Assembly: GCF_013181195.1 (NCBI RefSeq)
Contig: NZ_SMZP01000003.1
Coordinates: 434,001 to 498,000, forward strand
Reading direction: 5' to 3'
Origin: Caulobacter sp. RHG1
GTDB lineage: Bacteria; Pseudomonadota; Alphaproteobacteria; Caulobacterales; Caulobacteraceae
DNA length: 64,000 bases
Positions within the stretch are counted from its first letter, which is position 1. Each line of letters begins with the position of its first letter. Positions 1 to 10,133 of the stretch are shown here, one piece after another. The position numbers and the translations under genes were made by a program. The notes under the pieces are model-generated. The model searched no databases. It worked only from the letters and a program-made list of their open reading frames with translations, and was not told where the DNA came from.

Positions 1-202
1 AATCAGTCACACTTTGCCAGAAACACTTTGTAAGAGTTCGATCGGCGCCGCAGCAAGCCGTTGGCCGTTGTGCGTCAAAGACCGGAAGAAGTCCAAAGTG
101 CGTACCATGAACACCTGCGTGAGGGGATTGCGCGACCGCCCTTCACACCCGATATTCGTCACGCGTCCGTCGTGGGCGCTTTAGCTCAAGGGCTTTAATT
201 CG
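1..202. other. left-end intergenic region
   Basis: No gene is supported in this stretch. It presumably carries the promoter and leader of the Bax-inhibitor-like gene that follows. The octamer acactttg occurs twice near the left edge, and an AAGGG that could act as a weak ribosome binding site lies about ten bases before the next start codon. Confidence 0.4.
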
Positions 203-955
203 ATGAACGACTTCAACCGCGGCTACGCGCGCTCGATCCCGGCGGATCGCGCCGACATGTCGGTTGACGCCGGCCTGCGTAGTTTCATGCTCGGCGTCTA
301 CAACAAGGTGGCGCTGGGTCTTCTGCTGTCGGCAGGCCTGGCCTTCCTGACCAGCGCCTACCAGCCGGTCGCCAGCATGCTGTACGTGCTGACCCCGGAC
401 GGCCGTCTGGCCGGCTTCACCCTGGCGGGCACGATCATCCGCTTCGCCCCGCTGGCGATGATGCTGGTCGCGATGTTCGCCATGAAGAACCCGACGGCCC
501 GCTCGTCCGGCATCTTCTACTGGGCGCTGGTCGCCACGATCGGCGCGGGCCTGGGCGTCTGGCTGCTGGCCTATACCGGCGCTTCGGTCGCTGCGACCTT
601 CCTGGTCACCGCCATCGCCTTCGGCGGCCTGAGCCTGTTCGGCTACACGACCAAGAAGGATCTGACGGGCTTCGGCAGCTTCCTGATCATGGGCCTGATC
701 GGCTTGGTGGTCGCGTCGCTGTTCCAGATGTTCCTGCAACTGCCGGGTCTGGGCTTCATCATCAGCATCCTGGGCGTTCTGATCTTCGCGGGCCTGATCG
801 CCTACGACACCCAGCGCCTGAAGACGTCGTACTACGAGATGGGCGGCGACCAGCAGTCGATGGCCGTGGCCACCAACTACGGCGCACTGAGCCTCTATCT
901 CAACTTCATCAACCTGTTCCAATTCCTGCTCAGCATCATGGGCAGCCGCCGCTAA
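203..955 (+). CDS. Bax inhibitor-1/YccA family inner-membrane protein
   Basis: A 250-residue polytopic protein of the Bax inhibitor-1 (UPF0005/YccA/YbhL) family. After about 35 polar residues (NDFNRGYARS...), seven hydrophobic segments fill the protein, and the C-terminal part carries the family-typical YDTQRLK stretch followed by a final helix (ALSLYLNFINLFQFLL). Bacterial members are inner-membrane proteins linked to membrane proteostasis (YccA modulates FtsH) or to calcium leak; which of these applies here cannot be read from the sequence. Length is normal for the family. It is monocistronic, ending just before a strong intrinsic terminator. The start codon has only a weak Shine-Dalgarno (AAGGG). 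Confidence 0.93.
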   Translation: MNDFNRGYARSIPADRADMSVDAGLRSFMLGVYNKVALGLLLSAGLAFLTSAYQPVASMLYVLTPDGRLAGFTLAGTIIRFAPLAMMLVAMFAMKNPTARSSGIFYWALVATIGAGLGVWLLAYTGASVAATFLVTAIAFGGLSLFGYTTKKDLTGFGSFLIMGLIGLVVASLFQMFLQLPGLGFIISILGVLIFAGLIAYDTQRLKTSYYEMGGDQQSMAVATNYGALSLYLNFINLFQFLLSIMGSRR

Positions 956-980
956 GGCCTGAAACGGTCCAGAACGACGA

Positions 981-1012
981 AGCCCCGGCGGGAAACCGCC
1001 GGGGCTTTTTCT
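981..1012 (+). terminator. intrinsic terminator of the Bax-inhibitor-like gene
   Basis: GC-rich inverted repeat (agccccggcgg / ccgccggggct, loop of about four bases) followed directly by a run of five T. It ends the transcript of the upstream gene. Confidence 0.9.
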
Positions 1013-1089
1013 TGGCCTGCGGCCTTGCGCACCCTCGACGCGGTTCGCCGCCGGGACCACATTGCGGTCGGGGCATGATGGAGACGACG

Positions 1090-1431
1090 ATGATCCGCAC
1101 GCTCGCGTTCGCCCTGCCGATGATCATGGCCGCAAGCGCCAGTCAGGCAGAGACCCTTACCGCCCATCCCCAGACCGCCAAGCGCCTGGCCTTGTCGCCG
1201 GTCCCCTCAACGTCGCCGATGTCGTTCGCGGTCGCCTATGCGCAGGCGCCGATCATCCTGCCACGCGGGATCGCCAAGACCTCGGTGGAGCGCTCGGAAG
1301 GCGGGGTAACCGGTTCGGCAGGCGTGCTCTGCGGTCTCAAGCCCAATGCCGACAGCAGCACGATCGGCGCGGCGCGGGGCTATGACAGCGACGGGCGCTT
1401 CGTCGGCGCGAAGCTGGCCTTCTCGTTCTAG
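1090..1431 (+). CDS. small secreted protein of unknown function
   Basis: I do not recognise the family. From the chosen ATG the 113-residue product starts with a classic signal peptide (MIRTLAFALPMIMAASASQA, cleavage predicted after SQA). The mature part of about 93 residues has no cysteine pair or repeats apart from one CGLKP and ends in an aromatic residue (KLAFSF), a feature sometimes seen in outer-membrane or periplasmic beta proteins. A GGAG lies six bases before this ATG, which decides against the tandem ATGs at 1075 and 1078, although those would give only five extra residues. Likely periplasmic; function unknown. Confidence 0.7.
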   Translation: MIRTLAFALPMIMAASASQAETLTAHPQTAKRLALSPVPSTSPMSFAVAYAQAPIILPRGIAKTSVERSEGGVTGSAGVLCGLKPNADSSTIGAARGYDSDGRFVGAKLAFSF

Positions 1432-1434
1432 CCC

Positions 1435-1770
1435 TCAGTCCACGACCGAGAACTTGCCCTTCTCGAAGACCTTCAGCACCTGGGCCAGTTCGTGGCCACG
1501 CTTGAGGATCTGGCCGCCCTGGCCAAACACCGCCCAGGCGCCCTGCTTGCGGGCCAGGGCTGGATGCTTCTCGACGCGATAGAGCGGGGCCTCGGCTGCG
1601 TGTCGGAAGATCGAGAAGACCGCTCGGTCGGAAAGGCCCGCAATGCCGTAGTCGCGCCACTCGCCGGCGGCGACCCGGCGCCCATAGAGGCGCATCAGCT
1701 GGTCGAGCTCACGCCGCTCGAAAAAGACGACGCCGCCGACCGGCGCGGGCTGGGTAGTGTCCAGGGCCAT
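1435..1770 (-). CDS. DUF2794 family protein
   Basis: A 111-residue cytosolic protein matching the DUF2794 family found across Alphaproteobacteria. Features seen: VVFFERRELDQLMRLYGRRVAAGEWRDY near the N-terminus, a central GLSDRAVFSIFRHAAEAPLYRVEK, and a conserved C-terminal KRGHELAQVLKVFEKGKFSVVD. No catalytic motif, signal peptide or membrane segment is visible. The family has no established function. The gene is convergent with the small secreted gene before it (stop codons three bases apart) and reads away from the sRNA-like region to its right. Confidence 0.85.
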   Translation of the reverse strand: MALDTTQPAPVGGVVFFERRELDQLMRLYGRRVAAGEWRDYGIAGLSDRAVFSIFRHAAEAPLYRVEKHPALARKQGAWAVFGQGGQILKRGHELAQVLKVFEKGKFSVVD

Positions 1771-1890
1771 GCGCGGAATCTAATCCTAAATCGGACGATT
1801 GCCATAGATGGGCCGCAGGGAAACCAGGTCGTGGCCCGCCGGACACGCCCGGTTGCAAATGACACGAGCCGGCCACGGTACGCCTCGATA

Positions 1891-2082
1891 TGACCTTATT
1901 TCGGTCCTTCGGCCGCCCGGTTGCGGGTCGATAACAACATCGTCGGCTGATCGGAGACCCTGCGGTCCAGGATCCTGAACAGCCCCCCCAGCCCCCCAGA
2001 TTGCGGGCCGGTCAGCCGACAAACTCTATATCCCCTCCCCCAAGAGGCCCGCGCGGATTTCCCCCCACCGCGCGGGCTTTTT
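1891..2082 (+). ncRNA. putative C-rich sRNA, tandem copy 1
   Basis: No ORF with coding character fits here. The unit begins with a small hairpin (gacc 1892-1895 / ggtc 1903-1906), a second hairpin (cccg 1916-1919 / cggg 1924-1927) followed by tcgataa, a C-rich stretch at 1980-1997 (seven C, AG, six C), a tatcccctccccc stretch, and an intrinsic terminator. The same order recurs in copy 2 immediately downstream, with both hairpins retained although their sequences differ. C-rich unpaired motifs of this kind can pair with ribosome binding sites in known bacterial sRNAs. Strand is assigned from the terminator. The 5' end is a guess; no clear promoter was identified. Confidence 0.55.
2047..2082 (+). 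terminator. intrinsic terminator of sRNA-like copy 1
   Basis: Perfect ten-base stem gcccgcgcgg (2047-2056) / ccgcgcgggc (2068-2077) with a loop containing six consecutive C, followed by five T. Confidence 0.88.
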
Positions 2083-2139
2083 GCTGTGCGGTCCGTGGTA
2101 GGACAGCCGCCGCATATCGGCCACGCCCCGCCCTGAAAC

Positions 2140-2308
2140 GACCTTGGTTTGGTCCAGCCCTCGCCCGTTTGGGGCTCGATAAAGAGAACGTCGATGAAGT
2201 CCGGACCGGGGTCCTGTCCAGCCCCCCCAGCCCACCCGGTCACTACGGTCTTCGCCGGCACGCAAAAGGAAACCCGTGTGGCGCTCCCCTCCTGCCACAC
2301 GGGTTTTT
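2140..2308 (+). ncRNA. putative C-rich sRNA, tandem copy 2
   Basis: Second copy of the unit. It has the 5' hairpin (gacc 2140-2143 / ggtc 2151-2154), the second hairpin (gccc 2163-2166 / gggc 2172-2175) followed by ctcgataa, the C-rich block ccagcccccccagccc at 2218-2233, and a terminator whose loop carries ctcccctcct, complementary to a Shine-Dalgarno sequence. About two thirds of positions agree with copy 1 over the first 100 bases by eye, and the spacing to the conserved cggccacg upstream is the same in both (14 bases). This supports a duplicated transcript, but no RNA evidence is available. Confidence 0.55.
2271..2308 (+). terminator. intrinsic terminator of sRNA-like copy 2
   Basis: Twelve-base stem aacccgtgtggc (2271-2282) / gccacacgggtt (2294-2305) with a pyrimidine-rich loop, then a T run to 2308. 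On the opposite strand the A-rich flank gives a weaker T tract, so it may also stop the leftward DUF1223 transcript. Confidence 0.88.
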
Positions 2309-2341
2309 CTCTGCGTGCTGTTCTGGGCGGGGCTCCGAGGC

Positions 2342-3079
2342 TCAGCGCTCTGGGGTAACGGTTTCCAGGACGCCCAGGATGCGCCCCCCCTTGGCGCCCT
2401 GCACCAGGATCACCGTCACAAGGTCGGAATCGGTCCCGATCGCGGTCGGCAGGCGATAGAGCTTGGGTCGGCCGGCCCACGGGCCAAGCTTGACCAGCTC
2501 GCGCACCACGTTGCGGTGGACCAGGGTCTGGCCCTTGTTGTCACCGCGCTTGACGGCGATGTCCTGCTCGCGCGGATCGTAGCGGACCATCCACACCTCG
2601 CCGCCGCCACGCGGCGCGGGACCCGAGCCGACGGCGACGCGCGCATTGCCGACGAATTCCATGTCCGGCGGATTGGACGGGGCGTTGGCCGTCGTCTTGA
2701 CCAGGTCCTCGACCGTCCCGGCCTTGGCGCCAGAGGCCTGGACGCGGCCGCCGACCACCATCTGCGGGGTCGGCACGTCGCGCAGGGCGAACTTCTTGGC
2801 GTAGGTCCGCTGGCGCTCGGCGAAGGCCGGCTTGGCGAAGGTGTCCTTCCAGCCGAGATAGTCCCAGTAGTCGACCGCATAGGTCAGGGCCAGGACGCCG
2901 TCGCGCTTGGAGAGATCGGCGGCGATCTGGTTAGCCTTGCCACAGGACGAGCAGCCCTGAGCGGTGAACAGCTCGACCACCACCGGCGGCTTGGCGCGCG
3001 CCTTCGGGGCCGCCGCTGCGGCGGAAACCATCACGCCGGACACGGCCAGGCAAAGCAGGGAAAGGGCGGCCTTACGCAT
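2342..3079 (-). CDS. DUF1223 thioredoxin-like exported protein
   Basis: A 245-residue protein of the DUF1223 family, predicted thioredoxin-fold proteins of Proteobacteria. It has an N-terminal signal peptide (LLCLAVSGVMVSAAAAAPKA), then VVVELFTAQGCSSCGKAN, a typical CxxC active-site region at about residues 43-46, and the family stretch YAVDYWDYLGWKDTFAKPAFAERQ. The C-terminal half (roughly 120-245) is the beta-rich part of the family. It is expected in the periplasm, where it may act on thiols or disulphides; the substrate is unknown. It stands alone, reading leftward towards the bidirectional hairpin at 2271-2308. Confidence 0.88.
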   Translation of the reverse strand: MRKAALSLLCLAVSGVMVSAAAAAPKARAKPPVVVELFTAQGCSSCGKANQIAADLSKRDGVLALTYAVDYWDYLGWKDTFAKPAFAERQRTYAKKFALRDVPTPQMVVGGRVQASGAKAGTVEDLVKTTANAPSNPPDMEFVGNARVAVGSGPAPRGGGEVWMVRYDPREQDIAVKRGDNKGQTLVHRNVVRELVKLGPWAGRPKLYRLPTAIGTDSDLVTVILVQGAKGGRILGVLETVTPER

Positions 3080-3192
3080 TGCGGGTCACTTAAGCCAAGA
3101 ACGCCGACACGTGCCGTTCACGAGGCCGTGAAGCGGGGCGGCGGATGGGGAGAAACGGTGGAGACATCGTTGTCAGATACTTCCGAAACGAA

Positions 3193-3226
3193 AGCGGCCG
3201 GCCCCGCGAGGGAGCCGGCCGCCTTT
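3193..3226 (-). terminator. terminator downstream of acnA
   Basis: Nine-base perfect stem gcggccggc (3194-3202) / gccggccgc (3214-3222). Read on the minus strand it is followed by TTTCGTTTC, a moderate U tract placed just after the acnA stop. Confidence 0.75.
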
Positions 3227-3248
3227 GTTCAGTCATCCAAGCCTTGGG

Positions 3249-5936
<2,688 letters not shown>

Positions 5937-6119
5937 TCTCAAGGATCCTTCTCTGTCCACGGCCGCCCGAAAACCTCTCCCGGGATCACGCGCTGATCGG
6001 AAGGGACACACAGGTTCCGCCTCCGCGCCGCGTACCACCCAAACCGACTGGAGGGGGACGACCGCGCGCTTCTTAGCGCCACAGGTCTTCAACGTCCATG
6101 TCGCGCGCGGGGACTTGCA

Positions 6120-6734
6120 ATGTTGAGAGTTGTTCTCATTAAGGATCTGGCGATTTCGCGCGGCGAGCGGACGCTGTTTTCAGGCCTGAATCTGACTCTG
6201 AACGCCGGCGAAGCGGCCGCTCTGGTGGGCCGAAACGGCGCGGGGAAGACCAGCCTGCTGCGCGCGGTCGCCGGCCTCCTGCGACCCATGGCGGGTACGG
6301 TAACGTTTGAAGACTCCAGCGGACCAGTCGAGGCCGACGTAGCCCGAGCCGAACAGTTGCACCTTCTGGGGCATCACGACGGCCTGAAAGCCAGTCGCAC
6401 CGCCTGGGAGGAGCTGCGCTTCCAGGCCCTGTGGACCGGCGGGACCGAGGACAGCGCCCGCGCCGCGGCCAAGCGCTTCGACCTGATCCGCCTGCTGGAC
6501 CTGGAGGTCCGCCGCCTGTCGGCCGGTCAGCGCCGGCGCCTGGCCCTGGCGCGCCTCGCGGCCAGTCCTCGGTCGCTGTGGCTGCTGGACGAGCCGATGG
6601 CGCCTCTGGACGCCACCCAGCGCGAGGCGTTCGGCGTCGTCATGGCCGAGCATCTGGCCGGCGGCGGCATGATCCTGGCCTCGGTGCACGATCCGCTGCC
6701 AATCCCCGCGCGTCTCGTGGAGATTGGGGCATGA
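6120..6734 (+). CDS. ccmA: cytochrome c maturation ABC transporter ATPase CcmA
   Basis: A 204-residue ABC ATPase. Walker [10 protein letters not shown] is at about residues 37-45, the signature [14 protein letters not shown] near 130 and Walker B LWLLDEP near 156. With CcmB and CcmC it releases heme-loaded CcmE during system I cytochrome c assembly at the inner membrane. Its last codon overlaps ccmB (ATGA), which fixes the pairing. Length fits CcmA (200-210). The ATG at 6120 has no strong Shine-Dalgarno; the family usually begins a few residues before the [12 protein letters not shown] stretch, so the true start may lie slightly downstream of 6120. Confidence 0.95.
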   Translation: MLRVVLIKDLAISRGERTLFSGLNLTLNAGEAAALVGRNGAGKTSLLRAVAGLLRPMAGTVTFEDSSGPVEADVARAEQLHLLGHHDGLKASRTAWEELRFQALWTGGTEDSARAAAKRFDLIRLLDLEVRRLSAGQRRRLALARLAASPRSLWLLDEPMAPLDATQREAFGVVMAEHLAGGGMILASVHDPLPIPARLVEIGA

Positions 6735-7396
6735 AGGCGTTCGGCGTTCTTCTGCGTCGCGAGCTGGCCCTGGCCTGGGGCCGCGGCGGCGGGCCGCTCT
6801 TGGCTCTAACCTTCTATGCCTGCGTCGTCGTGCTGCTGCCGATGGCGTCGGGCCGCGCGCCGGAGCGCCTGGCCGCCATCGCGCCGGGCATTGCCTGGCT
6901 GGCCCTGGCCCTGGCCGCCCTGCTCTCGCTCGAGCGGCTGTTCGAGCGCGACTACGAGGACGGGACGCTGGAGCTGCTGGCCCTGGGCCCCGCCCCGCTG
7001 GAGGCCGTCGCCATCGCCAAGTGCCTGGCTCAATGGCTGGCCACCGGCGCGCCCCTGGCCCTGGCCGCCCCGGTCGCGGCCCTGATGCTGGGCGCAGAGC
7101 TGAAAGTCATGCCGCTGCTCGTCTTGTGCAGCCTGGTCGGGGGTCTGGCCTTCGCGTTCCTGGGCGGCATGGGCGCGGCCCTGGCCTTGGGCAGCAAGCG
7201 TGGCGGCCTGCTGGTGGCGGTGATCGTGCTGCCGCTGTTCGCCCCGCCGGTGATCTTCGGAGCCGGAGCGCTGGACGGCTACATGTCCGGCCTGTCCTGG
7301 ACCGGCGGCCTGATGCTGATGCTGGCCTACTGCGCCGGCGCGGTCGCCCTGACCCCGCTGGCCATGGGCGCGGCCTGCCGGAACGCGCTCGACTAG
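6731..7396 (+). CDS. ccmB: heme exporter membrane subunit CcmB
   Basis: A 221-residue membrane protein with six hydrophobic segments, starting [20 protein letters not shown] and containing the conserved [21 protein letters not shown] loop and a C-terminal [24 protein letters not shown] helix. It is the permease partner of CcmA and overlaps it by four bases. Its stop codon overlaps the stop of the convergent DMT transporter gene. In many alphaproteobacteria ccmC follows directly; here it lies 1.8 kb further on, after two unrelated genes. Confidence 0.95.
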   Translation: MKAFGVLLRRELALAWGRGGGPLLALTFYACVVVLLPMASGRAPERLAAIAPGIAWLALALAALLSLERLFERDYEDGTLELLALGPAPLEAVAIAKCLAQWLATGAPLALAAPVAALMLGAELKVMPLLVLCSLVGGLAFAFLGGMGAALALGSKRGGLLVAVIVLPLFAPPVIFGAGALDGYMSGLSWTGGLMLMLAYCAGAVALTPLAMGAACRNALD

Positions 7397-8286
7397 GGAG
7401 TCGGCGCCACGGTGGCCTGAAGGTCGCCCGGCTGCGCCGATTTCTCGCCCAGCACCACCGCCAGCGATCCGCCGATGATCAGCGCCCCGCCGGTCAGCAG
7501 GGCGGCGGTCAGGTGGTCGCCGAACAACAGCACCCCGCAGGCCGCGCCGATCAGCGGCTCGATATTGATGAACACCCCCGCGCTGGCGGCCCCGACCCGC
7601 GAGGCGCCGTATTGCCAGGCGGCCGTGGCCAGCAGGGTCGCCAGCACGCCCTGGGCCAACACCGCGATCCAGGCCGGCGCGCTGAGCGCCAGGGTCGGCG
7701 GGCCGTGCATGACGAAGGCGATCGGCAGAATGGTCGCGGCAGCCACGATGATGGTCACCGCCGGTATGGCCATGGCGTTCGGGGCCTTGGGCACGCGGCG
7801 CAGCACCAGGAGCCAGGCCAGGAAGATGAACAGCGCGCCGATCGACAGCACGATCCCCAGGGTCGAACTGGCGCCGTCCGGCTTGCCGGCGATCAGGGCC
7901 GCGCCCAGGGTGGCGGCCGCGACGCCTGCCCACGAGGCCGGGGTGACCTTCTCGCCCAGGATCCGCGCGCTGACCGCGATCAGGGCCGGCATGGCCCCGA
8001 CCAGCAGGGCGGCCACCGTGACGCTGACATGCGCCAGGCCCTCGAACTGCACCAGGAACGCCACGCCGTAGAGCACGCCAGCCAGCAGCACGATCGGCGA
8101 GCGGAACAGAGCGCGGGTTTCGGCCCGGCGCAGGGCGAACGGCGCGGCGACCGCGGCGGCGACCAGGAAGCGCAGCAGCACCATGTGCGCGGCGCTGGTC
8201 TCGCCCAAGATCAGCTTGCCGGTCGGAAAGCCCATGCCCCAGAAGAGACCGGCCAGGGCCAGGGCGACAAAGGCGATCGACTTCAT
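7393..8286 (-). CDS. EamA/DMT-family transporter (RhaT-like)
   Basis: A 297-residue inner-membrane protein with ten hydrophobic helices arranged as two EamA repeats (roughly residues 3-135 and 145-285). The first helix contains GLFWGMGFPTGKLIL, typical of drug/metabolite transporters; the second repeat ends with GGALIIGGSLAVVLGEK. The substrate cannot be inferred. The ATG at 8286 was chosen because GGAG lies about ten bases upstream and the extension to 8334 (RGHSRSPFAGPEP) is not membrane-like. It is convergent with ccmB (four-base overlap of stops) and divergent from the Spy-like gene. Confidence 0.92.
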   Translation of the reverse strand: MKSIAFVALALAGLFWGMGFPTGKLILGETSAAHMVLLRFLVAAAVAAPFALRRAETRALFRSPIVLLAGVLYGVAFLVQFEGLAHVSVTVAALLVGAMPALIAVSARILGEKVTPASWAGVAAATLGAALIAGKPDGASSTLGIVLSIGALFIFLAWLLVLRRVPKAPNAMAIPAVTIIVAAATILPIAFVMHGPPTLALSAPAWIAVLAQGVLATLLATAAWQYGASRVGAASAGVFINIEPLIGAACGVLLFGDHLTAALLTGGALIIGGSLAVVLGEKSAQPGDLQATVAPTP

Positions 8287-8410
8287 GAGGGGCTCCGGGC
8301 CGGCGAAGGGGGACCGGGAATGTCCTCTAGGCAAGGCGAGTCCCGAAACTGTCAGCTGCGTGTAGCGCCAGTCGGGAGGCGCGAGAACCCGCCTGTTTCA
8401 CAGCCCGTCA

Positions 8411-8458
8411 AACATGGAACATTGTTCATGTTTTCGGACATTTTCGCGCCATATGGCG
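8411..8458. promoter_or_regulatory. two palindromes upstream of the Spy/CpxP-like gene
   Basis: An imperfect palindrome at 8411-8432 (arms AACAT/ATGTT and GAACA/TGTTC) and a perfect 12-bp palindrome CGCCATATGGCG at 8447-8458, in the gap between the divergent DMT transporter and Spy-like genes. They look like operators. The regulator is unknown. Confidence 0.45.
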
Positions 8459-8502
8459 ATGGCCAAGCTCCCGTCATCAGATCTCGAGGGAGCACAATCA
8501 CC

Positions 8503-9096
8503 ATGCGTACATCACTTATCCGCCTGGCGCTCGCGGGCGCCGCCGTCACCGTCCTGGCCGCCGGCGCCGCCTCGGCCCAGATTCCGGCTCCGCCGCCCCC
8601 GCCTGCGCCGCCAGCCCCGCCCGCGCCGCCGCTTCCGCCCATGGAGATGATGGCCATGGGCCCGCATGCGATGATGTGGAGCCAGGGCCGCTCGGCCGAT
8701 CCGGAGAAGCGCGCCCAGCGCCTGCGCGACGTCCTGCAGCTGCGCGGCGACCAGGACGGCGCCCTGAAGGCCTATGTGGAGGCCACCACCCCCAAGATCG
8801 AGATGCGCAAGGTCTCGAAGGACGCCAAGGACGCCCCTGAAGCGCCCAAGCCGCCGACCACCCTGGAGCGCCTGGACCGCATGACCAAGGCCGGCGAGGC
8901 CATGCAGAAGCGCGCCGCCGCCACCCGCGCCTTTTACCTGACCTTGACCGCCAGCCAGCAGAAGACCTTCGACGTGCTGGGCATGGCCGAGGAGTTCGGC
9001 GGCCAGCGCATGCGGGTCCATCGCTTCGACACCCGCGGTCCGGCGATGTTCAAGAGCGGTCAGAACAAGGTCGTCATCGAACGCAAGGTCGGCTGA
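8503..9096 (+). CDS. Spy/CpxP-like periplasmic protein (LTxxQ motif)
   Basis: A 197-residue exported protein. It has a signal peptide (RLALAGAAVTVLAAGAASAQ), a proline-rich linker of about 20 residues (alternating PP/AP), then a helical domain with one LTASQQ motif near residue 150, typical of the LTxxQ (Spy/CpxP) family of periplasmic chaperones and envelope-stress sensors. A methionine-rich patch (MEMMAMGPHAMMW, about residues 47-59) might bind metal such as copper, by inference only. The ATG at 8503 has GGGAG twelve bases upstream. It is preceded by two palindromes and followed by a hairpin. Confidence 0.78.
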   Translation: MRTSLIRLALAGAAVTVLAAGAASAQIPAPPPPPAPPAPPAPPLPPMEMMAMGPHAMMWSQGRSADPEKRAQRLRDVLQLRGDQDGALKAYVEATTPKIEMRKVSKDAKDAPEAPKPPTTLERLDRMTKAGEAMQKRAAATRAFYLTLTASQQKTFDVLGMAEEFGGQRMRVHRFDTRGPAMFKSGQNKVVIERKVG

Positions 9097-9111
9097 CCCC
9101 CGATCTGGCGT

Positions 9112-9145
9112 GAAGAGGTGGCGCGCCTGCACGCGCCGCCTCTTC
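9112..9145. terminator. hairpin after the Spy-like gene
   Basis: Fourteen-base stem gaagaggtggcgcg / cgcgccgcctcttc with a single G-T wobble. No clear T tract follows, so it is either a weak terminator or an mRNA 3' stabilising structure between the Spy-like gene and ccmC. Confidence 0.55.
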
Positions 9146-9225
9146 TACGCGCTTCCCAATGTGCTGATGCGGTCCGTAGTCATACGACCATTGCCGCCAG
9201 CGTCCGGCCGCTCTAATCAGCCGTC

Positions 9226-9969
9226 ATGGATCCTCGCCACCCGCTCGATTTCCTGACCAACCCCGAGCGGTTCATGGCCTTCTCGCGATGGGCCGCGCCG
9301 CTGCTGGGCGGGCTGTCGGCGATCGCGGGCGTCCTCGGCCTGGTGCTGACCTTCCTGGTCCCCGAGGACTATCAGCAGGGCGACACCGTGCGGATGATGT
9401 TCATCCACATCCCGGCCGCCTCGATCTCGCTTTTCATCTATGTCTGCCTGGGGATCGCGAGTTTCCTCGCCCTCGTCTTCCGCCAGGCTCTGGCCGATCT
9501 GGCCGCCCAGGCCTGCGCCCCGATCGGCGCGGTCTACACCGTGCTGGCCCTGGTCACCGGCGCCCTGTGGGGCAAGCCGATGTGGGGCGCCTGGTGGGTG
9601 TGGGACGCGCGCCTAACCTCGGTGCTGGTGCTGCTGCTGTTCTATCTCGGCTACATGGCCCTGCGCGGCGCGCTCGACGACGAACAGAAGGCCGCCCGGG
9701 CCGCCGCCATCCTGGCCCTGGTCGGCCTGATCAACCTGCCGATCGTCAAGTTCTCGGTCGAGTGGTGGAACACCCTGCATCAAGGCGCCTCGACCTTCGG
9801 GGCCAAGCGCGGCGACGGCCTGCCGGCCATCTACGCCTGGCCGGCCCTGCTGATGGGCCTGGCCTATCTGGGCGCGTTCGGGTCGCTGTGGCTGGTGCGC
9901 ATCCGCGCCCTGATCTGGCGGCGCAAGGCCCGCAGCCTGGCCATGAAGCTGGCGGAGGGCGCGCGATGA
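9226..9969 (+). CDS. ccmC: heme exporter/heme-handling protein CcmC
   Basis: A 247-residue inner-membrane protein with six helices and the heme-handling tryptophan-rich motif WGAWWVWDARLTS at about residues 121-133, which presents heme to CcmE. The conserved periplasmic histidines are present (MFIHIPAAS near 63 and EWWNTLHQGAS near 185). Its stop overlaps the start of ccmD by four bases. It belongs to the same pathway as ccmAB upstream but is separated from them. Confidence 0.96.
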   Translation: MDPRHPLDFLTNPERFMAFSRWAAPLLGGLSAIAGVLGLVLTFLVPEDYQQGDTVRMMFIHIPAASISLFIYVCLGIASFLALVFRQALADLAAQACAPIGAVYTVLALVTGALWGKPMWGAWWVWDARLTSVLVLLLFYLGYMALRGALDDEQKAARAAAILALVGLINLPIVKFSVEWWNTLHQGASTFGAKRGDGLPAIYAWPALLMGLAYLGAFGSLWLVRIRALIWRRKARSLAMKLAEGAR

Positions 9970-10133
9970 GCTTCGATTTCGACGCCGGCAAGTACGCCGT
10001 CTATCTGTGGCCCGCCTTTGGGGTCTCGGCCGTGGCCTTCGCCTGGATGATCGCCGACAGCCTGGCCATGGCTCGCCGCTGGCGCCGCGAGACCGAACGC
10101 CGCCAGGCCGAGCTCGACGAGCTGAAATCGTGA
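9966..10133 (+). CDS. ccmD: cytochrome c maturation accessory protein CcmD
   Basis: A 55-residue protein with one membrane segment (AVYLWPAFGVSAVAFAWMIADSL) followed by a positively charged, coiled tail (RRWRRETERRQAELDELK), exactly the CcmD layout. It stabilises the CcmABC-CcmE complex. It overlaps ccmC (ATGA) and its stop overlaps the GTG start of ccmG. Confidence 0.92.
   Translation: MSFDFDAGKYAVYLWPAFGVSAVAFAWMIADSLAMARRWRRETERRQAELDELKS

Noticed and set aside
1866..1886. possible sigma-54 promoter before the sRNA-like copy 1
   Set aside because: GG and GC are nine bases apart instead of ten, and the spacing is equally wrong in copy 2.
1771..2341. small ORFs of 60-190 aa in several frames in the sRNA-like region
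   Set aside because: No ribosome binding sites, no recognisable composition, and interrupted by two intrinsic terminators.
6724..9096. 790-aa open frame running through ccmB and into the Spy-like gene
   Set aside because: Only its last 197 codons, from the ATG at 8503, are real; the front part is out of frame with ccmB and antisense to the DMT transporter.
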